A DNA stretch of 64,000 nt from CAZDAW01 sp964503685 (GCA_964503685.1 CAZDAW010000007.1:3111-67110), one strand, 5' to 3'. Counted from the first letter of the stretch, positions 17,266-26,954 are shown. The notes: generated by a model from the sequence alone, not told the origin. Made by a program: numbers and translations.

Positions 17266-17994
17266 ATGAATACTGAAGAAGCCCGTGAAATAAGTAAGGA
17301 GATCGCAACACTTCTCGATAAACATCAATTAGAAGAAGCGTTTCATCTGCTTTCGCCCATCCTCTCCAACCGTACACCTTTTCGCCTGATAGGAATCATC
17401 GCCCGCGCTGCTGCGGCGGGAAACATAGAAATTGGGGACAAGCTCATGGATAAGGTAGCTACCGAAGGCGCAATCGGCGGCTGGCCATTCATCGGCGACA
17501 TGCTGGGGCAACGATTGGTTAATGACATGCCGGCAACCCTCAACCGCTGCCGGGCGTACATCATTGCCGGCAATATCTGGCACGCCGTCGATGCCCTGGC
17601 CGAACGCGTACCCGGGCCGGCGCTGGTGGAAGATTTCGATCAGGCGCTGCGCCTCCTCTCGGATTGGCGAATAGATGAAAACGCCTGGGTGCGCCGGGCA
17701 GTGGGCGTCGGCAGCCACTTCTGGATCAAACGCGCCCACGGTTCGACGCGGTGCATTCCACAGGCAAAAATTCTACTCAACTTTCTGGAACCCATGTTCG
17801 AGGAACGAAATTACGATGCCGTCAAAGGAGTGGGATGGGCTTTAAAAACAATGGGACGTTACTATCCTGATGTGGCTGCAGAATGGTTGGATCAGCAAAT
17901 TTTTCACCTGAAACGGAAACCCGGCGCCTTAATGATGCACAAAGCCCTCAAGCTGCTCCCGGGTGAACAACGCGCCCGGTTTATTGGGCAATAG
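17266..17994 (+). CDS. AlkD-like DNA alkylation repair family protein (HEAT-like)
   Basis: An all-helical protein of 242 residues; ATG 17266 has AGGGA upstream and the longer TTG frame (17257) is less likely. The arrangement 'ALRLLSDWRIDENAWVRRA' and 'WALKTMGRYYPDVAAEWL' resembles AlkD/DNA-alkylation-repair proteins, where such helices bind DNA and 'W-R-AA' positions contact the phosphate backbone. The gene is followed after one base by a radical SAM protein with a DNA-binding-like tail, so the two may act together in DNA damage repair. The family call is by pattern and moderate. Confidence 0.55.
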   Translation: MNTEEAREISKEIATLLDKHQLEEAFHLLSPILSNRTPFRLIGIIARAAAAGNIEIGDKLMDKVATEGAIGGWPFIGDMLGQRLVNDMPATLNRCRAYIIAGNIWHAVDALAERVPGPALVEDFDQALRLLSDWRIDENAWVRRAVGVGSHFWIKRAHGSTRCIPQAKILLNFLEPMFEERNYDAVKGVGWALKTMGRYYPDVAAEWLDQQIFHLKRKPGALMMHKALKLLPGEQRARFIGQ

Positions 17995-17995
17995 T

Positions 17996-19138
17996 ATGAA
18001 ACGCCGCCCTGTTTTTATCCCCTATCGCCCGAAAACCATCCTGAACAAAAGCAAGCGCCCTGATCACTGGTTCTGGTCGCGTTACAGCGCTTATCCTTAC
18101 CTGGGTTGCCTGCACGGCTGCGAATTTTGTTACTGCCGTGAGCGCAAATATTCACCCTATGCTGACATCGATGACTTTGCTTACGTTATCAAGGTGAAAG
18201 AGAACGCCCCAGAATTGCTCCGAAAAGCATTAAGCCGTTCACCGGTGGATGTGGTATTCACTGGCGATTATCAGGCCGTCGAACGCAAGTTTGGCCTTTC
18301 ACGCCAGATGCTCGAAGTATGCTACGACCTGGGATTCCCGGTATTCATATTGGAACGCTCGCCGCTGGTGCTGCGCGACCTCGATTTACTCCAGGACATC
18401 CAGCAGCGATCCAGGGCCGTAGCCGCTTTCAGCGTCATCTATACCCCTGAATCCCCGGACGCAGATCGAATCCGCCAGATGGAGCGCCTGGCCCCGCCGC
18501 CGGAGAAACGCTTTGCAGCTATGGAGAAACTGGCTGCCGCCGGTATCCTGACCGGTATTTGTTTTATGCCGATCCTTCCCGATTTATGCGACAACCCGAA
18601 CAATTTAGAGTCGGTTATTCGCTGGACGGCTAATCACGGCGGGCAATTCGTTCTGGCCAGTGGACTTACCCTTTCCGATCAGCAGCGGGATTACTTCTTC
18701 TCCGTCCTCTCCAGCCGCTTTCCTGACCTGCTCGAACGTTACCAGTCTTTATATCCCCTGGGCAGTTATGGGCCATCCGGTAATCGCTGGAATACGACTG
18801 CTCTGAAAATCAGAGAATTCTGCGAGAAATACGGCATCCACGACCGAATTCCGCGCCCCATTATTCCTGGCGATAAACGCACCCTTAACAAACGCATCGT
18901 CGAAGCGCTGGCAAATCATGTTTATACTCTGGAAATCAACAGCGCACCCTCTATGCGCATCTGGGCATACCGCAAAGCCGCCTGGGCAATCGAAGATCTG
19001 GAGCAGGATATCAGCCTGATTTACAATCAAATGGGAAGGACAGGTTTGCAAAGCATCCCGGATGTTGGCGAATCCATTGCCCAATCAATTGAAAAGATGA
19101 TCATCAAATACCAGACTGACTGCGTAGTCCCGGATTAA
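17996..19138 (+). CDS. Radical SAM protein of spore-photoproduct-lyase type with Pol X-like C-terminal domain
   Basis: A protein of 380 residues. The [4Fe-4S]/SAM motif is C38-x3-C42-x2-C45 in 'GCLHGCEFCYC', inside an SPL-family ('Rv2578c-like') radical SAM barrel (about 25-290). The last 68 residues look different: 'APSMRIWAYRKAAWAIEDLE' then 'LQSIPDVGESIAQSIEKM', the pattern of the 8-kDa helix-hairpin-helix domain of DNA polymerase X/beta. Such a tail should bind DNA. ATG 17996 starts one base after the AlkD-like gene stop; a longer frame to 17963 would overlap it. SPL-type proteins repair UV lesions, but many relatives are uncharacterised. Confidence 0.75.
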   Translation: MKRRPVFIPYRPKTILNKSKRPDHWFWSRYSAYPYLGCLHGCEFCYCRERKYSPYADIDDFAYVIKVKENAPELLRKALSRSPVDVVFTGDYQAVERKFGLSRQMLEVCYDLGFPVFILERSPLVLRDLDLLQDIQQRSRAVAAFSVIYTPESPDADRIRQMERLAPPPEKRFAAMEKLAAAGILTGICFMPILPDLCDNPNNLESVIRWTANHGGQFVLASGLTLSDQQRDYFFSVLSSRFPDLLERYQSLYPLGSYGPSGNRWNTTALKIREFCEKYGIHDRIPRPIIPGDKRTLNKRIVEALANHVYTLEINSAPSMRIWAYRKAAWAIEDLEQDISLIYNQMGRTGLQSIPDVGESIAQSIEKMIIKYQTDCVVPD

Positions 19139-19273
19139 AAATTCATTTCGCTGCCGGTAAAACAACCTCACGACAAGTGAAAATGCATCCTTGCGCAATC
19201 TTCATGCGGCGGTTACAATGCTTCTGAAAATTGATCAGATGGATTGTAACTTATTGTAAACGCGATATTCCCT

Positions 19274-20650
19274 ATGCAAGATGAAATTGCCTACCAGGAA
19301 GCCCTGGATTATTTATACACTTTTATCGATTACAGCCTCACCCGTTCGTTTCGCTATTCACCTGAGAAATTCGATCTGAGACGAATGTTCACTCTGCTGG
19401 AAAAGCTGGGAAATCCCCACCAGGCGTACCCGGTGATTCACGTTGCCGGAACAAAAGGAAAGGGTTCAGTCTCTTCATTGATTGCATCAGCCCTGAACGC
19501 CCAGGGGTACAAAACGGGGCTTTATACTTCCCCGCATTTGGATGATTACGCCGAGCGTATCCAAATCAACAGGCAAAAGATTGATCATGGCGAACTGGCA
19601 GCCCTCGTTGATGAGATCAAGCCTCATGTCAGCCAGACGCCTGGTTTGACGACCTTTGAACTCACCACTGCTCTGGCGTTTCTATACTTCGCCCGTCAGA
19701 ATATCGAAGCGGCAGTCATCGAAGTCGGCCTGGGCGGACGACTGGATGCGACCAACGTCGTCACTCCCAGGGTATCCGTTATCACTTCAGTTTCTTTTGA
19801 CCATACGGCTGTGCTGGGCAATACACTGGCTGCAATAGCCGGCGAAAAAGCTGGCATCATCAAACCAGGCTGTCCGGTTGTGGTTTCTCCGCAAAAAAGC
19901 GAAGCGCGCCGGGTGATCGAAAAAATTGCATCCGAAAAGGAGTCTCCGCTCATTCAGGTCGGCAGTGATATCCGCTATGCCGCCAGAACACACTCGCTTG
20001 ACGGGCAAACGTTTCTTGTTTGGGAAGCAGCGGAACAATCTCTGATGGATGCATATTTAGAAGATGAAGACAAAACCGGCTGGGCGCCGGTGAGTCTGGA
20101 TATTCCCCTGCTCGGTTATCATCAGATCGAAAATGCAGCAACAGCTTATGCCGCGCTGCTGGTTGCCCGGCGATCCGGGTTGCCAGTAAGCCTGTCGGCT
20201 ATCCGCCGCGGATTTGCCAATGTGACCTGGCAGGGACGTTTCGAAGTGCTACAACGCGCCAACCCGCCAGTGGTCATCGATTCGGCCCACAACGACGATT
20301 CAGCCCTGCGTTTACGCCTGGCGCTGGAAGATTATTTTCCGGGGAAACCGATCGTGATGGTATTTGGCGCATCAGAGGATAAAGACGTCAACAGTATGTT
20401 CTCAATATTGCTGCCGCGCGTCCGCCAGGTCATTGCCACTCAATCGATTCACCCGCGGGCAATGGAGCCTGAAAAACTGGCCAACCTGGCGCGCCAACAC
20501 GGTGTACCCTCTCAGGTCGTTCTACCCCTCGAAGCGGCACTTCAGCAGGCCATCGCCAGCGCCGGCGATGATGCGCTGGTTCTGGCAACGGGCAGTTTAT
20601 TCATTGCCGCTGCTGTCCGTTCCGCGTTTCACGCCTTCGTGATAAGATGA
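19274..20650 (+). CDS. folC: Folylpolyglutamate synthase / dihydrofolate synthase
   Basis: A 458-residue Mur-ligase-like enzyme that adds glutamate to folates. The P-loop 'GTKGKGSVSS' is at 59-68, with the typical N-terminal 'SLTRSFRYSPEKFDLRRM' and the 'GVGLGGRLDATN'-type stretch ('VGLGGRLDATNVV') and 'ISFDHTAVLGNTLAAIAGEK'-type loop. The C-terminal ligase domain has 'VVIDSAHNDDS'. Length is slightly above FolC. It lies 47 bp upstream of lon. Confidence 0.92.
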   Translation: MQDEIAYQEALDYLYTFIDYSLTRSFRYSPEKFDLRRMFTLLEKLGNPHQAYPVIHVAGTKGKGSVSSLIASALNAQGYKTGLYTSPHLDDYAERIQINRQKIDHGELAALVDEIKPHVSQTPGLTTFELTTALAFLYFARQNIEAAVIEVGLGGRLDATNVVTPRVSVITSVSFDHTAVLGNTLAAIAGEKAGIIKPGCPVVVSPQKSEARRVIEKIASEKESPLIQVGSDIRYAARTHSLDGQTFLVWEAAEQSLMDAYLEDEDKTGWAPVSLDIPLLGYHQIENAATAYAALLVARRSGLPVSLSAIRRGFANVTWQGRFEVLQRANPPVVIDSAHNDDSALRLRLALEDYFPGKPIVMVFGASEDKDVNSMFSILLPRVRQVIATQSIHPRAMEPEKLANLARQHGVPSQVVLPLEAALQQAIASAGDDALVLATGSLFIAAAVRSAFHAFVIR

Positions 20651-20697
20651 TGTATGTCTATCGATATGAAAATGTTTTTTGAATGGAGTATTAACGA

Positions 20698-23196
20698 ATG
20701 AAATCGGATGATTGGATGCCGTTGCTCGACGATGAAGACGAATTCAATGTTGCTCTGCACCAGAGAACTGAAGAACTTTATCGAATACCAAACGCTGAAA
20801 TTGATAGCGATGGCCTGATTGAATGTCCGGTGCTGCCCCTGCGCGATCTGGTGATTTTCCCACATATGGTTTCACCCCTCTTTATCGGGAGGGAATCAGC
20901 GCTTCTGGCAATTGAGGATGCCCAGGTACAATATCAGACAGTAATTGCTCTTATTCAAAGAGACGAAACAATCGATGACCCGCAGCCGGAAGATTTTTTA
21001 CCGATCGGCGTTGAATTAGCCGTCGGACGGTTAATCAATATGCCGGATGGAAACAGTTCGGCGCTGGTACAGGGCCGTCGGCGGGTGGAATTAACCGAAT
21101 TCAAACAGATACAACCTTTTCTGGTCGGCCGCGCTCGCCCCATCGACGAACCCAACCGGTACGGCCGTCAGACCGAAGCTCTTATGCGCACAGCGCGCAA
21201 TCTCTTTGAGCGCTGTATTCAACTCGACCGCAGTCTACCCGAAGAAGCGCACCTGTTTGCCCTCAATATCACCGAACCAGGCTGGCTGGCAGATATGATT
21301 GCCACCGCCGTCGCCTTTACTTTTCAGCAGCGTCAGGCTTTACTGATGCTGCCCGATCCCGCTGAACGTCTTAAACTGGTCAACCGATTATTGGCGCAAG
21401 AATTGGACGTTCTGCAACTCGAAGATGAGATTCAATCCCGCGTGCAAAGCGAGGTTGACCGCAGCCAGCGCGAATTTTATCTGCGTGAGCAAATGCGAGC
21501 CATTCAGACCGAATTAGGCGAAGGCGATATCTGGTCGCGCGAGCTGACCGAACTACGCTCCCGTATTGAAGGCGCGCCCCTTTCAGAAGAAGCTCGCATC
21601 CAGGCGTTGAAAGAAATCGAACGTCTGTTACAGATGCCGCCCATGTCGCCTGAAGTGGGTATCATTCGCACCTACATCGACTGGATACTCGATTTGCCCT
21701 GGGTGAACGAAACAGACGACAACCTGGACGTGCCTAACGCAGCCCGCGTCATGGAACAATTCCACTATGGGTTGGGTAAAGCCAAGGATCGCATTCTGGA
21801 ATATATCGCCGTTCGCAGCCTGAAACCCAAGCGCGACCGTCAACCGATCCTGTGTTTTGTCGGTCCCCCCGGAACCGGCAAAACATCGCTCGGCCGCTCC
21901 ATCGCAGAAGCTCTCGGACGTAAATTCGTACGCGTCTCTCTGGGCGGCGTGCGCGACGAAGCTGAAATCCGCGGCCACCGCAGAACATACATCGGCGCCC
22001 TGCCCGGGCGTATCTTGCAAACCATGCGCCGGGCTGGTACGATCAACCCACTCTTTATGCTGGACGAAGTGGATAAATTGGGCACAGATTTTCGCGGCGA
22101 CCCGGCCTCGGCATTGCTGGAAGTCCTCGACCCGGAACAGAATCATGCCTTCTCAGATCATTACCTCGAATTACCTTTCAACTTATCCAAAGTGATGTTC
22201 ATCACAACGGCCAATACGCTGATGACCATTCCACCAGCGTTGCTTGACCGTATGGAAGTGATCGAATTTCCCGGTTACATCGAAGAAGAAAAATTGGAAA
22301 TTGCCCACCGCTTCCTGATCCCGCGGCAAATGGAAGAAAGCGGCCTCGAAGAAGGCGAGATCATCTTCCAGGACGCAGCCCTGCGCCGGATCATTCGCGA
22401 ATATACCTACGAAGCAGGCGTCCGCAATCTGGAACGCGAGATAGGACGAATGTGCCGTAAAACTGCCCGCCTGAAATCAGAAAAACACACCTTCCCGCGC
22501 CGTCTGGGCCCATCAACCGTTGAGCGTTTCCTGGGACCTCCGCAATTCTTTTCCAGTGAGGCTGAGCGCCAGGACGAAATCGGGGTTGCCACGGCTATAG
22601 CCTGGACCGAAAACGGCGGCGATATCATGCCGGTGGAAATTCTCATCCTGGATGGCAAGGGGAACCTGCAAATTACCGGGCAAATTGGCGATGTGATGCA
22701 GGAATCAGCCCAGGCAGCATTATCTTATATGAAATCGCGCGCCCAACAGCTTGAACTCGACCCGGAAATCTTCGAGCATCTCGATATCCACATTCACATC
22801 CCTGAGGGCGCCATTCCCAAAGATGGGCCGAGCGCCGGCATTACCATTGCCACAGCGTTGATTTCCGCCTTTACCGAACGCGAAGTTCATAAAGAAGTCG
22901 GAATGACGGGTGAAATTACACTGCGCGGGCGGGTTCTGCCAGTCGGCGGCGTGCGCGAAAAAATACTGGCAGCTCATCGCGCCGGATTGAAAACGATATT
23001 ATTGCCGGAAAGAAACATGAAAGACCTGGTGGATGTTCCCAAGAAAGTCCGTACAGATATGAAGATCATCCCGGTCACCCACATGGATGAAGTTATCAAT
23101 CTGGCCCTTCACCCGGCTAACGAAAAACAACCCAAACCACGCCGCAGCCGAAAAAGTGAGAAGAAAGAAATACAAAAAAACGACGAACAGAGTTAA
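20698..23196 (+). CDS. lon: ATP-dependent protease Lon
   Basis: An 832-residue cytosolic AAA+ serine protease. The N-terminal substrate domain starts with '[20 protein letters not shown]' near residue 42. Walker A GPPGTGKT lies near 385-395 and the protease domain near 620-800, with catalytic Ser712 in 'PKDGPSAG' and Lys755 in 'GGVREKI', 43 residues apart as in E. coli Lon. A Lys/Arg-rich tail ends it. ATG follows GGAG. No heat-shock operator (CIRCE) is visible in the 47-bp gap after folC. Confidence 0.97.
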   Translation: MKSDDWMPLLDDEDEFNVALHQRTEELYRIPNAEIDSDGLIECPVLPLRDLVIFPHMVSPLFIGRESALLAIEDAQVQYQTVIALIQRDETIDDPQPEDFLPIGVELAVGRLINMPDGNSSALVQGRRRVELTEFKQIQPFLVGRARPIDEPNRYGRQTEALMRTARNLFERCIQLDRSLPEEAHLFALNITEPGWLADMIATAVAFTFQQRQALLMLPDPAERLKLVNRLLAQELDVLQLEDEIQSRVQSEVDRSQREFYLREQMRAIQTELGEGDIWSRELTELRSRIEGAPLSEEARIQALKEIERLLQMPPMSPEVGIIRTYIDWILDLPWVNETDDNLDVPNAARVMEQFHYGLGKAKDRILEYIAVRSLKPKRDRQPILCFVGPPGTGKTSLGRSIAEALGRKFVRVSLGGVRDEAEIRGHRRTYIGALPGRILQTMRRAGTINPLFMLDEVDKLGTDFRGDPASALLEVLDPEQNHAFSDHYLELPFNLSKVMFITTANTLMTIPPALLDRMEVIEFPGYIEEEKLEIAHRFLIPRQMEESGLEEGEIIFQDAALRRIIREYTYEAGVRNLEREIGRMCRKTARLKSEKHTFPRRLGPSTVERFLGPPQFFSSEAERQDEIGVATAIAWTENGGDIMPVEILILDGKGNLQITGQIGDVMQESAQAALSYMKSRAQQLELDPEIFEHLDIHIHIPEGAIPKDGPSAGITIATALISAFTEREVHKEVGMTGEITLRGRVLPVGGVREKILAAHRAGLKTILLPERNMKDLVDVPKKVRTDMKIIPVTHMDEVINLALHPANEKQPKPRRSRKSEKKEIQKNDEQS

Positions 23197-23230
23197 GTGC
23201 GAATAAGATTGGCAGACGCTGTCAGGTAAT

Positions 23231-23755
23231 TTATTCTAATGTGGCCATTGATTTCGATTGGGAAATTTTGGCAATGAGATCGCAAAGCTGAATACGGGCC
23301 GTCAGGTAATGGCTGGCGACAACGTTCGCCAGCCGCTTCATGACGATGTATCCGATATCATGATCTTCTTCACATATTTTCTGAATCCCATCCCCGTCAA
23401 TCACCAAAACGCTGCTGGCCTCGATCGCCACTGCGCTGGCGGTGCGCTGGCGCACAACGGGCGTCATACACGACCAGCCCAGCACATCCAGCGGTTCAGC
23501 TTTGAAAACGATCAATCGCCCATGCAATGGGACAATGATGTCTAATGTCACCTTGCCATTGATGATAATATAAATATTATCGCCTCTTTCGTCCTGGTGA
23601 AAAAGTTCACCTTCACGAAAAAGCTCCTGCCCTGCGTCCAGATATACCATGTGAGAAATTTGCGCCAGGCGCTTGATCTGAGCGGCATCCAAATCTCTAA
23701 ACCAGGGTATCGTTTCTAAAGTAGTAGTAATGTCTTCCTGGAAAATCATCATCAT
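23231..23755 (-). CDS. Single-domain cyclic-nucleotide-binding protein
   Basis: A 174-residue protein with one cNMP-binding beta-roll (about 18-140), beginning 'IPWFRDLDAAQIKRLAQ' and with 'GQELFREGE' and 'IYIIINGKV', but no Crp-type helix-turn-helix afterwards. The phosphate-binding cassette position reads 'LDVLGWSCMTPVVRQRTASAV', which lacks the strict 'GE-AL---RAA' form, so true cNMP binding is uncertain. The start may be any of three consecutive ATGs. It stands alone, convergent with lon; the 254-bp gap upstream is AT-rich and shows no further gene. Confidence 0.75.
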   Translation of the reverse strand: MMMIFQEDITTTLETIPWFRDLDAAQIKRLAQISHMVYLDAGQELFREGELFHQDERGDNIYIIINGKVTLDIIVPLHGRLIVFKAEPLDVLGWSCMTPVVRQRTASAVAIEASSVLVIDGDGIQKICEEDHDIGYIVMKRLANVVASHYLTARIQLCDLIAKISQSKSMATLE

Positions 23756-24009
23756 CTCTTTAATAATGTTGGCTTCTTACTTTTTTAACATGGATTAGTG
23801 TGTAAAATAAGTGTCCTCCGTCATAGAAGGACTTGTAAATTGTCACCTGTTCAAGTGATGAATAAAGCCTGATGCAGTTGTTTTTATATGACAATAATGC
23901 CGTTACTCATAAAAAAGCATCTTTTACATCAAAAACATAGTGGATTAGAAACCCGCTATTTCTCCTGCCGAAGGATATTCATAAGCTTTTAGGACAAAAA
24001 AATGGTTGT

Positions 24010-24516
24010 TTACAGCGATTGCGTCTCCTGTGAGGATAGATTGATTTTTTTGAGGATCCATTCGACCAATTCTTCCATCAAATCGAATGTCCTCGGCGAG
24101 AGCGTATTACTGAAACCGAACTCAAAGCCGTGAGCCGAAATCAGTGTACCCTTGGGAGTTTTACCATATAATTTCCGAGTCAATGAGAGCAGTGTCTGAG
24201 GCGTCATATGGTGGGTAAAGGGTGAAGCCTGAAATTCAGCTTCCAGCGTGATGACCGCCAGATCATCCGGGTACGTCCCGGTATGGGCGTCAATGAAATA
24301 AACCTCATCATACTTCGCCAGAGTTTCGGCCAGTTCAGGCGTCAGTTGCAGGGTGAACAGCAATCCGGGCGATTTTTCGAGGTCATAAATCCCCGCCGAA
24401 GGATCCTCGGGTGTACTGCGTTTAAGTCGCTGGGCAATGCATTTGAGCGCCTGCCAGCCGACGCCATCGTCCTGTCTATCCGGGTTTCCATAACCAATAA
24501 TGATTTGTTCAGCCAT
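24010..24516 (-). CDS. [NiFe]-hydrogenase maturation protease
   Basis: A 168-residue endopeptidase of the HyaD/HycI family that trims the C-terminus of the large hydrogenase subunit after Ni insertion. 'IIIGYGNPDRQDDGVG' (metal ligand Asp17), 'VYFIDAHTG' (second Asp) and a His in 'FTHHMTP' match the family. I use ATG 24516, after the upstream gene's stop; the frame extends to 24597. The expected substrate is the large subunit encoded at 31408-32835, which carries a cleavable 25-residue tail. Confidence 0.82.
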   Translation of the reverse strand: MAEQIIIGYGNPDRQDDGVGWQALKCIAQRLKRSTPEDPSAGIYDLEKSPGLLFTLQLTPELAETLAKYDEVYFIDAHTGTYPDDLAVITLEAEFQASPFTHHMTPQTLLSLTRKLYGKTPKGTLISAHGFEFGFSNTLSPRTFDLMEELVEWILKKINLSSQETQSL

Positions 24517-24530
24517 AGGCAAGTTTCTTT

Positions 24531-25748
24531 CTATGCAATCAGCTCTCCGATATACAGAGGGTGCTCTCCCTTCAGGGCTGTACCGGCGCCGATCCATAAC
24601 GCCAGACCTGACGATGTGAGTCTGCCAATAACATACGCCTTGACATCTGTATTGGCATAGGCATACGAGCCGCCATAGCGCGAAGTCAGCATTTCCTGTA
24701 CAGCCTTGAGCGGCTCTTGCGCCGTTTTAATCCGTTCAATTAAGGATGAACTGCGTATAAAGCGTTTTACATAACGGCGCCGCGACGCTGGAGAGATATG
24801 CTCAAAACGGGTCGCTATCAAACTATCCGTTTGAGAGACAATGCTGACCTGGAAGAGACTGTCGCCGGGTTGTTTCCCCAATTCGCAGGAGATCATCTGA
24901 TCGCCGGCAAATTCGATTTTATTTACCGCCGGCGAGCCATTCCGCCGGGCAAAAGACCAGTGAGCATAACCGTCCGAAAAAGGGGACAGAGCAGCAATCA
25001 CTTCCTGAGCAGGCAAAGCTTTTCCAAGGCGCAGGGTAACCCAGCAGACGATATTAGCAAAAAGGGCGTTGCTCTGAATAACTGGTTTGATGTAAAGCGA
25101 ATCAGTCGCCTGAAAATAGCCGTCGCTGCGCCATGAAAACGATGAACCAGGCAGCAGATAAGGATAAATAAACGAATGGGAATCGACTGTTTCATCGAAA
25201 CTAGCTATACGAAAAGTCGCTATCCGCAGTTGGTCGAAATGTTCATTAGGAACCTCTTCCAGATTCTCTTCGGTGTGCCAGAAAATAACCGAACCATCTG
25301 CGAGACGCAGCGCGCCCGTCTGGCAACCGGCGTTATCATCTTGCAGGAATAAAGCCAGGTCACGGAGAGTCACCCTCGAACCTTCAATTGTAATATGCTC
25401 AAGGGCTGGGTGTTGAAAATCGGTCAGGCGAACGCCATCCATCCAGGCAGCCAGGCAAGCCAGATATTCCTCCACTGCGTTGCGTACTCGTTGATCAATT
25501 CGTTTGTTTTGAACGCGCTCCTCAAGAGCCAGACTGCATTGACGGGCGAGAAATAATTTTTCTTTCAATTTGGATGGCGAGAGTTTATCCAAGCGGCGCT
25601 GTAAAACTCGCTGCGTCTGCCCCTGAACGGTTTCACCCAGGGCGCGGTGGGCCGCAACCATATCCAGTCCGGTATAATCCAGGAATTGAATTGGGCCTAA
25701 CAATTTATTAGCCTGTTGCAAACTGGCAAGCGAATCGATTCTGGGCAT
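24531..25748 (-). CDS. Ntn-hydrolase-like protein (possible C45/acyltransferase family)
   Basis: A 405-residue protein with no close family recognised. The middle contains 'NAGCQTGALRLADGSVIFW' followed by 'HTEENLE', similar in layout to the nucleophile strand 'GCT-----DG----N-D' of acyl-CoA:6-APA acyltransferase/C45 Ntn hydrolases, and later 'HISPASRRRYVKRFI' resembling their 'SS--R' helix. The N-terminal 130 residues are helical and charged. ATG follows GGAGAAAGGTG. It is 14 bp upstream of the hydrogenase maturation protease, so they are probably cotranscribed, but I see no direct functional link. Confidence 0.5.
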   Translation of the reverse strand: MPRIDSLASLQQANKLLGPIQFLDYTGLDMVAAHRALGETVQGQTQRVLQRRLDKLSPSKLKEKLFLARQCSLALEERVQNKRIDQRVRNAVEEYLACLAAWMDGVRLTDFQHPALEHITIEGSRVTLRDLALFLQDDNAGCQTGALRLADGSVIFWHTEENLEEVPNEHFDQLRIATFRIASFDETVDSHSFIYPYLLPGSSFSWRSDGYFQATDSLYIKPVIQSNALFANIVCWVTLRLGKALPAQEVIAALSPFSDGYAHWSFARRNGSPAVNKIEFAGDQMISCELGKQPGDSLFQVSIVSQTDSLIATRFEHISPASRRRYVKRFIRSSSLIERIKTAQEPLKAVQEMLTSRYGGSYAYANTDVKAYVIGRLTSSGLALWIGAGTALKGEHPLYIGELIA

Positions 25749-25870
25749 GGTGCACCTTTCTCCCCCAATTCGGTGGGGATTAAATGAGATCGAGTCAGTG
25801 TTCCAATTTTACTTCAAACGCTCATAAAGCGCATTCTATATGCTTAATAAAAGAAAGCATCTGATATTTA

Positions 25871-25910
25871 CGGACGCCTGCGTCCTGTTTTCTACAAAAC
25901 GTAGTCGAAA
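25871..25910 (-). terminator. Hairpin region after the DUF218 gene
   Basis: GGACGC (25872-25877) and GCGTCC (25880-25885) form a tight stem, next to a second small stem around CTAC/GTAG flanked by A and T runs. On the minus strand the T-run precedes the second stem, so efficiency as a terminator is uncertain. Confidence 0.35.
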
Positions 25911-25926
25911 AAAAGAAAATGCCTGC

Positions 25927-26562
25927 TCAATAGCTATTGAGCACCCTGCCCACTGCTTTTTCGACAGGCGCGGCAACAGCATACGCCCCATGCTCGGTAA
26001 ATAACCATTCGTGAAACCGGGCAAAGTTGCAAATATTTTTTTGTGTATCGAGTAATTTTTCGAGGCTGGTTTTTTCGCGCTCCAGACGCGCCTGCAAATC
26101 CTCGCCGGTGAGGCCAGTGTTGGGAGTGAACTCGAAGTGCAGATCGAAACCACCCGGTGGGGCATCCATTCCAAAAACCCAGCGAAAGATAGCTTCCGTG
26201 CGCAATGCATGATATTGCGAAGTGATCACCAGAAGCCGGCGAAACCGGCGCGGTTCGACGTGGATAACTCGGGCAAAATAGGCATTGCCAATCGTATCAT
26301 AAGAGCAGGTCTCGCATAGAATGCGCTGCGGTGAAACGCCGTGAACGACAAGCCAGCGCGCTGCGGCGATCGATTCAAAAATCGGGAAGCCCTCTTCGTC
26401 CAGCGGGTTGGGTTTATGAGTGGTACCGGCGCTAAGCGTGATGATATATTGACCATCGTAAAGGGACAAAGCGCGCTCCAGGCGGCTCACCGTCCAGGGT
26501 GGCAGAATGCCTCCGGAACGCACGCCCGCGCCTGGAATAAGGATGGCATCGTAAAAGGACAT
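25927..26562 (-). CDS. DUF218 (SanA/ElyC/YdcF-like) protein
   Basis: A protein of 211 residues with the DUF218 alpha/beta fold: 'AILIPGAGVRSGG' near the start, 'IITLSAGTT' in the middle, 'CETCSYDTIGNAYFAR' and 'LLVITSQYHALRTEAIF' (His of the YHA motif). Unlike SanA or ElyC it has no N-terminal membrane anchor, like cytosolic YdcF. Relatives are tied to envelope biogenesis or bind nucleotides, but no reaction is firmly known. I use ATG 26562; a TTG lies two codons earlier. A TATAAT box ends only eight bases before the ATG. Confidence 0.75.
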   Translation of the reverse strand: MSFYDAILIPGAGVRSGGILPPWTVSRLERALSLYDGQYIITLSAGTTHKPNPLDEEGFPIFESIAAARWLVVHGVSPQRILCETCSYDTIGNAYFARVIHVEPRRFRRLLVITSQYHALRTEAIFRWVFGMDAPPGGFDLHFEFTPNTGLTGEDLQARLEREKTSLEKLLDTQKNICNFARFHEWLFTEHGAYAVAAPVEKAVGRVLNSY

Positions 26563-26570
26563 ATCCAATT

Positions 26571-26576
26571 ATTATA
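26571..26576 (-). promoter_or_regulatory. -10 box close to the DUF218 start
   Basis: TATAAT on the minus strand, eight bases before ATG 26562, with no good -35 and no ribosome site. If used, transcription would begin at or next to the start codon, giving a leaderless message. Confidence 0.35.
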
Positions 26577-26606
26577 TCAGAAGTGGATTGCCGGTATTGT
26601 TTTTAA

Positions 26607-26816
26607 AAGTCCCATGCGATAATCCAATTTCGGTTCCGGTTTATCAGGCAAATTGACCTCTTTGCTGGTATCAGCCCATTATTGGCAACGATTTCGACCT
26701 CCCTGGCGATTTGGGAATTATTTCAAGACCGGAAAGTTACCCGCTCAATCCTGTTATTAGTTAACCCATTCGCCTTCTGGTTCGCCAGCGTTTCATTATT
26801 CAATATACCCCTCTGA
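26607..26816 (+). pseudogene. Fragment of a membrane glycosyltransferase-like gene
   Basis: A stop-to-stop frame of 69 codons without ATG or usable GTG start. Its translation has 'LLATISTSLAIWELFQDRK' followed by 'LLLVNPFAFWFASVSL', which looks like the membrane-helix pattern of GT39-type dolichyl/polyprenyl-sugar transferases ('AL-NPF-IWF-S'). It ends at TGA 26814-26816 with neither end of a full gene present. A real remnant is likely but family identity is tentative. This is the only gene-like content in the 392-bp gap 26563-26954. Confidence 0.4.
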
Positions 26817-26865
26817 TAAAGATTCCGGTCCCGCCCGGCCGTATAGCACACATAGGCGCTTATTT

Positions 26866-26913
26866 GCCCAATCCGGCTGCCCTCTATTAATCATTCCGCT
26901 GGCCGGATTGGGC
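26866..26913 (-). terminator. 12-bp perfect inverted repeat after the sigma operon
   Basis: GCCCAATCCGGC (26866-26877) pairs with GCCGGATTGGGC (26902-26913), loop 24 nt, about 40 bases past the sigma gene stop on the minus strand. It has only a weak A/T tail, so it may be a terminator or a 3'-protecting structure. Confidence 0.5.
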
Positions 26914-26954
26914 TATTAGCTGCATCGGATTAAGTTATCAGTAAACAAACGGGT

